From Megalonaias nervosa (taxonomy: Eukaryota > Mollusca > Bivalvia > Unionida > Unionidae): 64,000 nt of DNA. Both the position numbers and the translations under genes were made by a program. Shown piece after piece: positions 43,560-56,111 of this stretch (position 1 is its first letter; each line of letters begins with the position of its first letter). Location: assembly GCA_016617855.1 (NCBI GenBank), contig JAECUM010093618.1:1-64000 (forward strand). The letters are read 5' to 3'. The notes beneath the pieces are model-generated. The model saw only the letters and a list, made by a program, of their open reading frames with translations, was not told the DNA's origin and ran no database searches.

Positions 43560-43993
43560 CCTCCAAGTTGTATTATGTTGTGACCAGTTTGGCTGAATTT
43601 TCTTTTCTTCAAATTATTGAATTCAAGTGATTATTTTCTCTGAAAATACAAATTAAAGTGCTCTGATAAAATTCTTGAAAAGAGACATTCATTGAAATTT
43701 ATACTGAATTCAAACCTGGAATTATATTTCTGTGATTCAACAAGAGACTGCTGACACATCAACACTTTAATAGCTATCACAGACACGTCATCTACTTCAG
43801 TTTTGGATTTCTTGTACTTAATTTTATTCAGGACTTTATATTATTAGGACTTGTCTCTGTAATTCTTGGGTTATTTTGGGATTTTGATTCACAATACCTA
43901 AGTTCTTTTTTCTCATTTTCACTTTGTATTCCAGAGAAATAAATTATTTGTTAAATTTTACAAAGATTGTTGTCTTTCACTCTTTTCTGTTAC
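43560..43993 (+). mobile_element. Solo-LTR-like repeat, plus copy
   Basis: It shares the 3' half with the copies at 31,730 and 54,068, including GGGATTTTGATTCA, TTTTCACTTTGTATT, AGAAATAAATTATTTG and the end TTCTGTTAC. The promoter half is not clearly conserved. Confidence 0.55.
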
Positions 43994-45234
43994 TTATCTT
44001 AAGAGCATAGACTCGAAACAGCTATGCCTGCCTGAGACTGTAGTCCCATGATTCTCCATGCAATATTTGTATCCCCTAAATCAGACCACAAACATTCCAG
44101 ACATACAGTTTAATTATCCTCAAGCACTGCGAGCATTTAATGCTGCCCGTTATGCTGACATCACTGAATAAAGCATAAAATAAGTCTCTACAAGCACTGA
44201 ATAAATTACAATGACAAGGATGCTAATGAACAATGCAAATGCCTATACATTTTACATGCATGACCTTCCTGGTCTGTAATATGAGGCAGTAAGAGACAGA
44301 AATCATACAGTAGATCGAAAACACAATGAAATCATTCAAGCATTCCACAAACTTACCATGAAGCGGAAGCTAAATGAATAATATGATTGTCATTCAAAAT
44401 TACCCATAAGACCTTCATGGACTAAAATGTTATAAAGTCAGTGACTGAAAAGCGATGCATAAACTTACCATGAAGCGGACACTAGTGAACATATAAATAT
44501 CTGTAGATATTATCTGCATGGTAATGTACAGTCCATAACCACAAACCTATAACAGGTCGAGTAGATATTATTGAAATATCAACCAGAGCAGGTGAAAACA
44601 TTCAAGTGTTTCATAAACTTAATGAGAAGGAGATGCTATATAAATGTCATCAGAAATTTCCTGAATGACCTTCCTGGTCTGTGACACTATACAGTCAGTG
44701 ACCGAAAAGCACCACATAAATTTACTGTGAAGTGGATGCTAGTTAACACAGCATGTAATATTATCCAGTCAATGACTGAAAACCTATAATAGGTCAAGTA
44801 TTGAACAAATGTACAACCAACCATGGCAGGTACAACACAAATGGGCCAAGATTTATATTGTACAATGAAGCTGTTAATCTAAAAATAAGTCTGAAAACTT
44901 CATCTCAGCAAGAAAAGAATGAGAAATAACTAGAAAATATAGATGCATTATACTTACTTAATGTGACAAAGAGCTCCAACTTGCTCAGTAGCATGGAAAA
45001 TACCTTTTGATATAGGATATTTGCAAGGTTTCTAAAAGAGCATGCTTCCTAGCATAAGGCATAGACATTATTTGGTGCCAATCACTCAATCTAAGGGGAG
45101 ATCACTCTTATCTTATACCTACAGTATGTGGGCAGACAAACTTTCAGCTTTCTTGTAGCTAAAATTTAACTTGAAAAGGCTGGATTTGTAAGGAAATGGT
45201 CACACTTCTAAGGTATGTGATCAGGTAATGTTTT
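43994..45234. other. Non-coding intron DNA
   Basis: Diverged direct repeats (CATAAACTTACCATGAAGCGG occurs at about 44,350 and 44,460, with further weak copies) but no gene. Confidence 0.6.
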
Positions 45235-46245
45235 CAGACCTGCCTACACTGAAAAAATCAAAATCAGGAATTTGCCCCTATATCACCATTAAAAATCAGG
45301 AGGCAGGGTAAAAAATCAGGAGGTACAAGAGTAAGGTGTATATATCATGATAAAGATGTTTATTTTTGTTATTTCAGTCCACTGTATGTTGCAGATTTGC
45401 ATTTCTGCAAAAGTTCATCATTTATTTGTGCTTGGGTGCCAAATTTGCTAACAAGAATAGCTTCCAGGGTTGATGCTGACAGGCTGGCTCTTTGGCTGGT
45501 TCTGTTTTTTCTGACCATTGAGAATGCTCTCTCAGCATTGCTGTTGCTCTGCGGTATTGAAAGTACTGATAGCATTACTATCCCAAGGGTTGGAACAACA
45601 GTTGGCCAAATCCATTTTATTTTTTCCTGAGAGTAACCCATTAAAGGATGACTTACTTATTCATGCAAGCATTGCAGATGTGTCTAAACAATCTGTAGTA
45701 TCATTTAAGGACCTGACCTTTATCTCCAACCGAATGGAAGGAATCAACACTGATGATCTGCATTGAGAGTTTCAGCTTTACCAAATCTACAATTTTGACG
45801 CAGAATTGAATGTGGAAAGGGCCGATCATCAGTGGCAGAATGCATGATAGGCCCCGCGAGTTTATGGATGAATGAAAGCAAACTTCTTCTCCCAATCACT
45901 CCTATATTTTTGATCCCATTTCTTTTTCTTGGCTGGTGAAAAGTCATCAGTTACTTCCTTTTCTTCTTTTTTTCGCTTCTTGCTGAGAAACTTATCCATT
46001 AGGATGCTGAGATTTGCTGAAGGGGTCGGATAAAGAGAACCACACTGTGAGACAATACCAGACACAGAAAAACCAGAAACAGAAACACGGACAAGAAAAA
46101 TGATGTTTTTGCATATAAAAAAAAAAATTTTTTTTTTTTCTTCGGGGAGTTGAAAAATCGGGATTTTTCTTATAAATCAGGGAATCAGGAGATAGGTCCA
46201 TAAATCAGGATTTTCCCGATCTTTTCAGTGGGGTTGGCAGGTCTG
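45235..46245 (-). mobile_element. Internally deleted hAT transposon
   Basis: The ends begin CAGACCTGCC on both strands (45,235 and the complement at 46,245). Subterminal AATCAGGA-type motifs occur several times near each end, as transposase binding sites do in hAT elements. It carries the two ends of a transposase gene but not the catalytic middle, so it is nonautonomous. Flanks are T-rich; an exact 8-bp duplication is not clear. Confidence 0.78.
45369..46065 (-). pseudogene. hAT transposase remnants: N-terminal zinc-finger part and C-terminal dimerisation domain
   Basis: The C-terminal segment (45,369-45,641) reads LSIPQSNSNAERAFSMVRK, the signature of the hAT dimerisation domain, followed by LSASTLEAILVSKF. 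The N-terminal segment (about 45,850-46,065) has a Lys-rich leader and KKWDQKYRSDWEKKF then a decayed C..C...H zinc finger. The catalytic RNase H-like core between is deleted. Confidence 0.82.
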
Positions 46246-46825
46246 TGTTTTTGAAGAAGAAATGTGCATACAAAAATCTGAACCTATAAAGTTATATATT
46301 TTATTCAGTTCAATAATTTGTATTCCCTCAGGTAAATTCTGGCAAAATTCAAAGACTTTTCAAGGAAAAAAAACAACTCTGTTATCAAGGCAGACCCTCA
46401 GATTCAAGGATTTTTCAAGACTGCACGATCCATGGGTTACATATGGTATGAAATATTAGCCAAGAGCTCTCTGATCTTTACTGCCAACAAAAATGAAATA
46501 CACAGCTGGCAAAATTTAGCCTAGGCACCTTGGTTCCTGACACAAATATGCAAGTGGCATTGGCTGTACATTCTTTTGAGTGCAGCAGTGTCTGAGGGCA
46601 TGCAAATATCTATTATATAAAGTACAGATATTTACACAACTTTTGGTAAATGATTATGAATACAAGAGTTGTGAGGTTTTCAATGATGATCATTACATGC
46701 AACCCATCATAATATTTAAAAGAAAATATGTCTCAGCTACAATCTTAACTTTCTGTGTTAATTATAATTGTGGCTAGGTAAAACTACAAAATAATCCAAT
46801 TAATAAGACTCTTCTGGTGAACAGT

Positions 46826-47800
46826 GTAATCTTTGAAAGGTTAATTAATATTTGTATTTACAGTGTAATCTTTAAAAGATTAATTAACATTTGTATATAC
46901 AGTGTAATGTTTAAAAGATTAATTAATATTTGTATTTACAGTGTAATCTTTAAAAGATTAATTAATATTTGTCTTTACAGTGTAATGTTTAAAAGATTAA
47001 TTAATATTTGTATTTTGCAGTGTAATCTTTAAAAGATCAATTAATATTTGTATTTACAGTGTAATCTTTAAAGCATTAAATAATATTTGCATTTTGCAGT
47101 GTAATCTTTAAAAGATCAATTAATATTTGTATATACAGTGTAATCTTTAAAAGATTAATTAATATTTGTAGTTACAATGTAATCTTTAGAAGATCAATTA
47201 ATATTTGTATTTACAGTGTAATCTTTAAAAAATTAATTAATGTTTGTCTTTACAGTGTAATGTTTAAAAGATTAATTAATATTTGTAGTTACAATGTAAT
47301 CTTTAAAAGATCAATTAATATTTGTATTTACAGTGTAATCTTTAAAAGATTAATTAATGTTTGTCTTTACAGTGTAATGCTTAAAAGATTAATTAATATT
47401 TGTATTTTGCAGTGTAATCTTTAAAAGATCAATTAATATTTGTATTTACAGTGTAGTCTTTAAAATATTAATTAATATTTGTATATACAGTGTAATCTTT
47501 AAAAGATTAATTAATATTTGTATTTACAATGTAATCTTTAAAATATTAATTAATATTTGTATATACAGTGTAATCTTTAAAAGATTAATATTTGTATTTA
47601 CAGTGTAATCTTTAAAATATTAATTAATATTTGTATATACAGTGTAATCTTTAAAAGATTAATTAATATTTGTATTTACAATGTAATCTTTAAAAGATTA
47701 ATTAATATTTGTACTTACAATGTAATCTTTAAAAGATCAATTAATATTTGTATTTACATTGTAATCTTTAAAAGATTAATTAATACTTGTATTTACAAGT
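46826..47800. repeat. 40-bp palindrome-containing minisatellite, about 24 copies
   Basis: The unit is TTAATATTTGTATTTACAGT then GTAATCTTTAAAAGATTAA. AATCTTTAAAAGATT is an inverted repeat, so each unit can form a hairpin. Variants (ACAGT/GCAGT, GATTAA/GATCAA) are interleaved in higher-order fashion. The short open frame at its start is a repeat artefact. It lies within a SENP8 intron. Confidence 0.93.
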
Positions 47801-48752
47801 ATTTAGATTAAATCTATTGCTATATTTTTTCAAAATGAAAATAAAAACTGAAAACCACAAACAGCTGATGTTAATGGAAGCAACTTGTTACTTACATAGA
47901 GCTTTTTCTTAAGCATGAATAAAAACCATAATAAGGACCTATATGAATATTAAAATTAAAATCATAAAACACTTGGAATTTTTATCTGTTTAGTTCTTCC
48001 TGTGGAATCTTTGTTTTAAATTGCATCAGTTTAAAATCTAAATGAGTTCTGAGTTAATCTGTAACATGTGGCCCCATATTTTTTAATCCTTAAATTCATT
48101 TGGAATAATCATGTCTTAGGTTTAAAACTGATATCCATAAAGCAGCCAATGGCAACTGTGAGTCTACCATTATTTTGCCTACAGTTTTTCTCAGGATGAA
48201 CTTTGTTTCAAATCAAAACTGATGAAAACAATGATCAATAGATCACAACTTAAGGCAATGAATGCAGGTCTTGATGCATCCAGTGCCAATTCAGATATTT
48301 CCTGTGCTGTCAAAAATGGGTGGTTAAGGAGTGGTCAATTTCATGTCAATTTCCTTTAGAACAGGACTTTACAGACAAAAAAAGTAAAGCAAAAACAATT
48401 TTATACCACAGATACAGTTTTATGTTTGCTCCCTCTTTCTCTCTCTCTCTCGCTCTCATTTAAGGCAATGAGGGGATACCTCAGATACCATCTGCCATCA
48501 GAACTTTAATTTCTTTACAAGACTGAATGCTTGTGTCAAAGAAACATGTGAACATCACTTCTGGGATGATGACTGCACTTATGTATAGATGCCAACACTA
48601 ATGACATCAGCATCACTGACATTTTTTCTCAGGAGTAAGGTGAAACAATAATGGGTACAGGACTCATTCATTACCCCATATATTGTGCAACAAAATGAAG
48701 AATCTTAAATCCTAGGACCACAAAGTCATGATGATAACAAAATACTACATAC
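47801..48752. other. Intron DNA, nothing recognised
   Basis: AT-rich sequence with a short CT microsatellite near 48,430; no gene. Confidence 0.6.
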
Positions 48753-48806
48753 CATTTTGCTGCTGAGGTGAGTCTTGCTCCAGGAATTTCATTCTTCCCA
48801 TTGGAG
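48753..48806 (-). CDS. SENP8: SENP8/NEDP1-like deneddylase, internal 54-bp exon
   Basis: On the minus strand the exon lies between a TTCTTTCAG acceptor and a GTATGT donor. It encodes PMGRMKFLEQDSPQQQN with split codons at both ends (2 bases in, 1 base out), exactly matching the phases of the exons at 59,859 and 36,657. The content corresponds to the segment just before the catalytic Cys in SENP8. The intron to the next exon is 11.9 kb and carries the hAT, DIRS, LTR and minisatellite material. Confidence 0.85.
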
Positions 48807-49639
48807 CTGAAAGAAGAGATATGTTAACAGTCAGAATCATTCAACTTGGGTCTGAGAAACATATTTCTTTCAGCATATATACATTAGAGTGCCAATCATC
48901 AATACATGTACTGCTTGACAAACATACTAACAATAGATTCACATTTCAATGAAAATTTTTAAATATATTTGTGAAAGTTTATAATATTGTTTTCTATGCT
49001 ATCTCAATTTATACTAAATTTGACTTCCCTTTCAACCAGAAATTTTTTTTCTGTCATTACAAGATAATTTTTGTCAACTAATACAAAAGATAAAGTCATT
49101 TATTTCTACAAATCAAAGCAAGACAACTGTTTCAAGCTTTTCATGAGGACTTCAAATATTCTACATATATCAAGGCCATAGCTGTTATTAACACTGTTAT
49201 AAAATATATACAAGAATTAGAATCAAAAGAGATTCTTTATTTTATTTATATTTCATGAAGCATTGACTTGATGCATCCTAGTTTATCAGCTCCAGCCATA
49301 ACCCCAAAACATATAGCCAACAATTAACAAAATTATAGCCAACAATTAACAAAAGGAAGTTTGTCAACTGTCCACAATTAAACTGAATTAAATTTATTGA
49401 TGAAATCATTAACAATGTGGGACAATTGTAATAATTCCAAGACTAATCTCTCTCTCTGATAATTTAAGCTGCAATCAAAGTTTTTCAGATTTTATTTTCC
49501 AACAAAGAAATGCCTTGCACCATCAATGATAGTTTTCTCAATTGCATTCACTTGTTTTGGTACAGAGCTATATGTCCATTACTACCAAATGTCAGTATCC
49601 AAAATCTCTCATGTTAAGTCAATATCTGATTTATCCACC
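48807..49639. other. Intron DNA, nothing recognised
   Basis: AT-rich sequence; no gene or clear repeat apart from a short duplicated GCCAACAATTAACAAAA near 49,320. Confidence 0.55.
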
Positions 49640-50755
49640 AACTTTAATCCTTGGTTTAATTTTACATCTTTTCCCAATCATGGTTAATATTACACCTTTT
49701 CCCAATCATGGTTTAATTGTATATCTTTTCCAAGAATAATTTAATTTTACACCTTTTGCCAATCATGGTTAAATTAACACCTTTACCAAATCATGGTTTA
49801 ATTTTACATCTTTTCCCAATCATGGTTAATTTTACACCTTTTGCTAATTATAGTTAATTTTACACCTTTTCCTAATCATGGTTAATTTTACACCTTTTCC
49901 TAATCATGGTTAATTTTACACCTTTTCCTAATCATGGTTAATTTTACACCTTTTCCTAATCATGGTTATTTTTACACCTTTTCCTAATCATGGTTATTTT
50001 TACACATTTTCCTAATCATGGTTATTTTTACACTTTTTCCTAATCATGGTTATTTTTACACCTTTTCCTAATCATGGTTATTTTTACACCTTTTCCTAAT
50101 CATGGTTATTTTTACACCTTTTCCTAATCATGGTTATTTTTACACTTTTTCCTAATCATGGTTATTTTTACACTTTTTCCTAATCATGGTTATTTTTACA
50201 CTTTTTCCTAATCATGGTTATTTTCACACTTTTTCCTAATCATGGTTATTTTTACACCTTTTCCTAATCATGGTTATTTTTACACTTTTTCCTAATCATG
50301 GTTATTTTTACACCTTTTCCTAATCATGGTTATTTTTACACTTTTTCCTAATCATGGTTATTTTTACACTTTTTCCTAATCATGGTTATTTTTACACCTT
50401 TTCCTAATCATGGTTATTTTTACACTTTTTCCTAATCATGGTTATTTTTACACGTTTTCCTAATCATGGTTATTTTTACACGTTTTCCTAATCATGGTTA
50501 TTTTTATACTTTTTCCTAATCATGGTTATTTTTACACTTTTTCCTAATCATGGTTATTTTTACACTTTTTCCTAATCATGATTATTTTTACACTTTTTCC
50601 TAATCATGGTTATTTTTACACTTTTTCCTAATCATGGTTATTTTTACACTTTTTCCTAATCATGGTTATTTTTACACTTTTTCCTAATCATGGTTATTTT
50701 TACACCTTTTCCTAATCATGGTTATTTTTACACTTTTTCCTAATCATGGTTAATT
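49640..50755. repeat. 28-bp minisatellite, about 40 copies
   Basis: The unit CCTAATCATGGTTATTTTTA then CACTTTTT is repeated head to tail, very homogeneous in the middle (49,850-50,750) and more diverged at the left edge, as expected of an expanding array. The strand is strongly T-rich. It is in a SENP8 intron. Confidence 0.95.
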
Positions 50756-50800
50756 TAAAAATAATGACATTCACTTTTATATGCAACTCTGTATCTGCAC

Positions 50801-50803
<3 letters not shown>

Positions 50804-50863
<60 letters not shown>
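50804..50863. repeat. (CT)n microsatellite
   Basis: About 30 CT units just right of the 28-bp array. Confidence 0.95.
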
Positions 50864-50866
<3 letters not shown>

Positions 50867-51956
50867 ATAAATCAAGCCTACTCTTTATATTTTTTTAAAA
50901 GAGATATCCATGTAATACAATAATATACATGTAGCTAAGAACATCTTCACATACAATGAGATTTTCATGTTAATGTGTCTGCTTCAGACAGCAATTCTTA
51001 TGAAGAGAACTATGTTTTCACAATTTGATGATGCTTTACAAAAAAATACTGACTGCACAAGAAACTTCTTCATCCAACAGATGATATTGTTTCTTTAGCT
51101 GGTAGGGGGAATGCATGTATCATGAAAATATGAGTATACATTTACATGTCCCAGTCTCTCTATCTCAAAGAATCTAATAATTTGGTCAGCTATTTTCATC
51201 AACACTGACCTTAAAATGAAATGGCTAGGTAACTGTATTCCATTTTATATGATGCAGAGACAATGAACTGAAAATGAAATGGCTAGTTGATGATATTCCA
51301 TTTAACATGATGCAGAGACTGTATACAGCTACTGGTTTGGCCCCTGACATCTATTCATTTGAATCAGTTCTTGTGACTGCTCATAAAATTTTCACTCATC
51401 TCTCTCTCTCTCTCTCTCTTGCGCATGTGCATTTAAGACATTCATTACCTATATACTTATTATACAACTAACCATACATTCATCAGGCTTCTGTCATTCT
51501 GCTTTCAAGATTTTCCTATGCCTAGCATAAAGAAACAAACCATTCACAATTAAATTGATCATTCAATATACAGTATTGATAAATATCATGTGTTATTACG
51601 TATGCTGATGCCATCTAAAATATGATTTGGAAGAACTGAAAAACACATGCCAATTAATTTATATGGTGATTGTCAGGTAGAACTTTGTCAGGTAGGACTC
51701 CATGAGAAAGCATGGTGTACAGAGTTATTCTCAATAAGAAGTCTTAGCAACTCTGACAATATACAATGGGAGAAGGTGGAGGGACTGTTTAAACCTCTCC
51801 ATGCTCTCTCTATCCCCATCATAAGACATGGACAAACACAAACTTGTGTGGGCTGTACTGTATTTAATACCAAGCAGAAAAAAAAACAAAATGGATATAT
51901 ATTCTCAAAAAAGTATATTGTGTGTGTGAGAGTGATTTGGATTTTTAATGTTATCA
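50864..51956. other. Intron DNA
   Basis: It contains a short direct duplication (AAAATGAAATGGCTAG at 51,215 and 51,270, with ATTCCATTT and ATGATGCAGAGAC) and a CT microsatellite at 51,398. No gene. Confidence 0.55.
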
Positions 51957-52233
51957 TCACTACAATGTCTACAGTGTGGCAGTTTATAGTGATGCCTAGA
52001 ACTAAGGCATCATGCTCCAGACGTGTAGCATCATGTCCTAACCAGTCACATTATCCTGACACCTGGCCGACCAGTCCTAACACTAACCTCTTGATGCTGA
52101 CCACCTAGAGAGGCAGCTGTTAGTACCATTTCTATAAGTGTTTATAAGTATTTGGCATGACTCAGCCGGACTTCGAACCCGCGACATTTCATGTCCAAGG
52201 TGGTCACTCTAACCACTAGGCCACCAGAGTGGT
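51957..52233 (-). mobile_element. SINE family A, copy 3
   Basis: Reverse-strand copy. The tRNA-like head (TGGCCTAGTGGTTAGAGTG on the minus strand) is at the right end with a degraded B box GGTTCGAAGTCC; core block GGATAATGTGACTGGTTAGG follows. Shorter and more diverged than copy 1. Confidence 0.85.
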
Positions 52234-52244
52234 CTAAAACAAGT

Positions 52245-52399
52245 ATATTGCAGTTTTCAAAATGCTCATAAGAATGATGCAAAACAACACACATAACAAA
52301 ATCACTTATGTCTTTCTGTGCATATTGCAGTTTTCAAAATGCTCATAAGAATGATGCAAAACAACACACATAACAAAATCACTTATGTCTTTCTGTGCA
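52245..52399. repeat. Perfect 77-bp tandem duplication
   Basis: Two identical copies starting ATATTGCAGTTTTCAAAATG and ending TTTCTGTGC, with no differences, so very recent (or an assembly artefact). Confidence 0.93.
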
Positions 52400-52493
52400 T
52401 GAAAATTCCAGAACATCCAGGAAGTTTGAGAATTCCAAAATGGCCAGACAGTTTGAGATTTCTTATTTTGTACAAGATGATTTCCAAACTATG

Positions 52494-52719
52494 TTAGGCC
52501 CGCCCCCAAAAATATGTGTATTTCCAGTCTACCAACCGTCCCTATTTTTCGCTGCTGACCCGACCACTTTTTCCCCCAAGTTAAAAAAATCACACATTAA
52601 ATATATATAATTTAAAAAAAAAAAAAATATTAAAAAAAACATTTAAATAAAAAAAAATGACCAGCCTACCCTAACTTTAAAACAAGTGCAATACGAAACA
52701 TATTTGGGGGGAGGCCTAA
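52494..52719. mobile_element. MITE-like element with GC-rich inverted ends
   Basis: TTAGGCCCGCCCCCAAA at the left pairs with TTTGGGGGGAGGCCTAA at the right, imperfectly; the inside is AT-rich and A-tract filled. The superfamily is not clear because the flanking duplication is not resolved. Confidence 0.55.
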
Positions 52720-53599
52720 ACTCTCTTTTAGCAAAAAATATATATACTTAGGACTCTCTATTTGGCTTATGCATGAAATACAGTAGCCATCAAAAGCGCT
52801 GTATATACACAACTACTGAAATTGTCTTCAATTACTCGAAAGAGAAATGGTGAGAAAAGGTGCTATTATTTCAACTTTAGGTTTTTCCTGTTTTCAATGC
52901 ATATTGATCCCATTAATGCCAAATATATATGAACATTTACCTGCACACAAACTGTTCACTGTATATTAACAGCTACTCAAACCTTTCAAGTGATTAATTC
53001 ATCTTCATCATCAATTCTTCTTTCACATCATGATTTATTATTGGTACCACTGAACACTTTCAAACAGTACGACCATGTAATCGACTATGAGCAATCTAAT
53101 GACACTTGTATTGATTAATCAAAGCCAGCACATGCAGTCAAAACAATATAAGGAGTTTTGATTTCAACTACAATCCAATAATTAACAACTACATCCTTGA
53201 TGACTGCCATTTTGACACAGGTATGGTCAAGTAAAACAACCTATATGGCAAAATAAATGCATTCCATGTCCAATATAAATAATATTTACTATTACTTGAC
53301 ATTAAATCCTTGCAATATTAGTGATGTGTAGTTTAACCCTTGTGAACAAATCACACAAAATTGGACAAAAGGAAATTAAATGAATCAGGACAGCTTATAT
53401 ATTTATTTACTTACTCCATTAATATGGCCTCCAAAATAACAGAAAGTGTTCTGTACAATTTGCTTTCAATAAGTATGACAGAATTATATGTATCCCTGTC
53501 AAAATGAATGGAACTTATTCTTTAATGTTCAAGACATTACCGATGTGTTATAATCAATATTTACCATTGGTATGATTCATTTTAACAGCGGAGTGTTGA
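52720..53599. other. Intron DNA, nothing recognised
   Basis: AT-rich unique sequence. Confidence 0.5.
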
Positions 53600-54067
53600 A
53601 ACCATCTCTGATATTTCTGAGCTGTAAGTAGCTGCTGCAGCAGCCATATTGGATGTAAGATCAATACCATTTTCATTTAGGTCAAAGTTTACATTTTTAG
53701 ACATCTTTGAATGAATATGACCATCTATAAAGAAGGAGTAGCTGTAACAATATTTTCAAGATGGCTGCCATGATGGACATCTTGGCTGTCAGATCATCAC
53801 TATTTTCACTCAGGACCAAGTAAACATTGCAAGAAGCGATGAAAAAGCTCTGTCAACATTTGTACAGGATTGATGAAAACTCCATGTCAATAGTTGGCAA
53901 AACCCCATTAAAGTGGTGGAACAATAATAAGATACTCAAGATGGCTGCCATGGTGACCATACTGGATGTTCAGTCAGCACCATTTTCATTCTGAACCAAC
54001 TAGACATCATAAAAAAATGTCTGGTGAAAAACCCATTTCAGTATGAATTTCAGTTCAGAAGAAGTAC

Positions 54068-54634
54068 TGTTATGTACATTTAACTTTATATTGTGTGTTT
54101 GACTTTGTCAATGATTGTGTATAGAGTCTGGAAGAGAACTTGTGACCTATATCCATTGCATTTTATTATGTCTTAGGTCAAGTGATATTAGTATATAAGA
54201 ATGAGGCAAACAAAATAATTCCTATTTTTAGTTCAGTCTGTGGAACCACATTTAGTTGTGTTCAGCTATAATTTGAGAGGAATTATTTATTTAAATTATT
54301 CAATGGAATTACAAAGTGCTCATTGACTTTTTTGGACTAAAAACACTACTTTGGGATTATTGATTACTGATTCAAAGACAGTCTGGACTATATCAATGTG
54401 GTACAGCAAGATAATTGGTACATCAACTCACTCAAAAAACTGGTACTTCAGCACATTCAAGACTATTGAAATTCTTTCAGAATATTCTATTCTTCTGGAC
54501 TTGTAATAGAACACTGAGTATTATTTGGGATTTAATTCAAAATATTGTAGGTTCATTTTAAATTTTCACTTTGTATTGATGGGAAATAAATTTTTGAATT
54601 TTATACAACTTGTTGGTCTTGCTTCTTTTGTTAC
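54068..54634 (+). mobile_element. Solo-LTR-like repeat, best plus copy
   Basis: Begins TGTTATGTACATTTAAC, has TATATAAGAATGAGG (TATA box) at about 54,191, a presumed transcript start near AGTTCAGTCTG, a GAAATAAATTTTTG polyadenylation-like site and the end CTTTTGTTAC. Inserted in satellite array 2. Five copies of the family occur in this window and no internal region is joined to any, so they are solo LTRs if they are LTRs at all. Confidence 0.6.
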
Positions 54635-55392
54635 TTAGTTTATGACAAGAGTTGTAATAGCAGCAACTACATGATTTTCAAGATGACTTATGTAGTGGCC
54701 ATACTGGACATATGATTGGCACCACTGTCAATTGCAATCAGCTAAACATTACAAGACATCTTTTCATAAAACCCCATGTTAATATAACCATCCAATCATG
54801 AGGTGTAGCAATAACAAAATTTTAAAATTGCTAATGTGTCAACCATACTGGATGTCTTAATGGCACCATTTTCATTTAGGATCAAGCAGACACTGTAAGA
54901 AGTCTTCCAGTGGAAACCTCAGCTGATGTGAATTTCTGTTCAAGAAGTGTACCTGTACTTTCCATTCCCCTGGAGTAGCAATAACAAGATTTTCAAGATG
55001 GCTATCAGAACTATTGGAACTATTTTCCTCTAGGACTAACTATGTAACATAAGAAGTCTTCTGGTTAAAACCCCATTTCAATATGACTGTCTGTTTAGTA
55101 GGATTTTCAAGATGGCTGCCATATTGAAACTCAGATCAACACAATTTGTATTTAAAATGTCGTAAGATGTTGTTTAGGCAGCATGGCAATAACAAGTTTT
55201 GGTGGCCATATTGGAGACCTGATTGGCACCATTTTCATTTAAATTCAACTAGATATTATCTCATGTCTTTTAATGAAAACACCATCCCTATGTGATCATC
55301 CAGTCATGATGAGTAGCAGTAACAAGATTTCCAACATGCTTTCCATAGCAACTGTAATGGTAATCTGACCTGCATCATTTTCAGTTATGATA

Positions 55393-55625
55393 TGTGATTT
55401 TTGGGATTTAATGCTATCTTAAGTACATGATAGGCCATAAAAGACAGCTAGTCTATTCGGTGATACATAGCAGCTAGTGTATTTGGAGAAGGAAGAGTCT
55501 GGGATGGATCACCAACATGGAAAGCTACTGACAAGCTTCTCACATACCTACACTGATGGAGCCAAGAATTGAATCCACATTGACAGAGATGAGATGTGAG
55601 TGATCTGTCCTGGAAAACTTGCCAT
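55393..55625 (-). mobile_element. tRNA-derived SINE, family B, decayed copy
   Basis: It aligns with the copy at 56,112: CATGATAGGCCATA..., GGCAGCTAG-like, GGAGAAGGAAGA..., GCTACTGACAAGCTTCTCACAT. The tRNA-like head is almost gone. Confidence 0.6.
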
Positions 55626-56111
55626 CATGTGTCATTTTCATTCAGGACCAACTAGTCTTTCAGTAAAACACCATGTCAATATGACCATACATTCTGGAAG
55701 AGTACTAATAACAAGATTTTCAAGATGACCACTATAGCAGTCCAAACACAGGAATGGAACCAGCCTCAAAAACATTAAAACTTAAAATTTTCCATGCATT
55801 TGAAACGATTATTTACTGACTAGTCAAAATCAGTCATGTTGATATTGTTACGTGTATCTACTTTTTGTCACTCCTAGTACATAATTTTATCTATAATTTT
55901 TGTCATTTTTATTCATGGATGTAAATTTTTTGATTATTTATAGCTGAATTTTGTAAAGCATCAGTCCTATTGTAAGATATTAAAGAACATAACATTGCAT
56001 AGGATCTATGAACAGATGCTTACATATCTGTTGACAGTTTACTAATAATAAAATTAGTAGTAAATATGTTCACAAGTTTTGACCTTTATCACACTGGACA
56101 GGTCAGTCAAG

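Larger units (their letters stand above)
53600..55760. repeat. Degenerate satellite, array 2 (interrupted)
   Basis: Same family as 28,975-30,290: repeated AACAAGATTTTCAAGATGG, GGCCATACTGGATGT-like, CACCATTTTCATTTAGGA and GTGAAAACCCCAT blocks. It is split by a solo-LTR-like element (54,068-54,634) and by a decayed SINE (about 55,393-55,625), giving a relative order of events. Confidence 0.8.

Noticed and set aside
46817..47032. Open frame repeating an INICIYSVIFKRL-type peptide
   Set aside because: It is a translation of the 40-bp minisatellite.
46826..50755. CRISPR-like regular arrays
   Set aside because: The units are tandem without unique spacers, in eukaryotic intron DNA; these are minisatellites.
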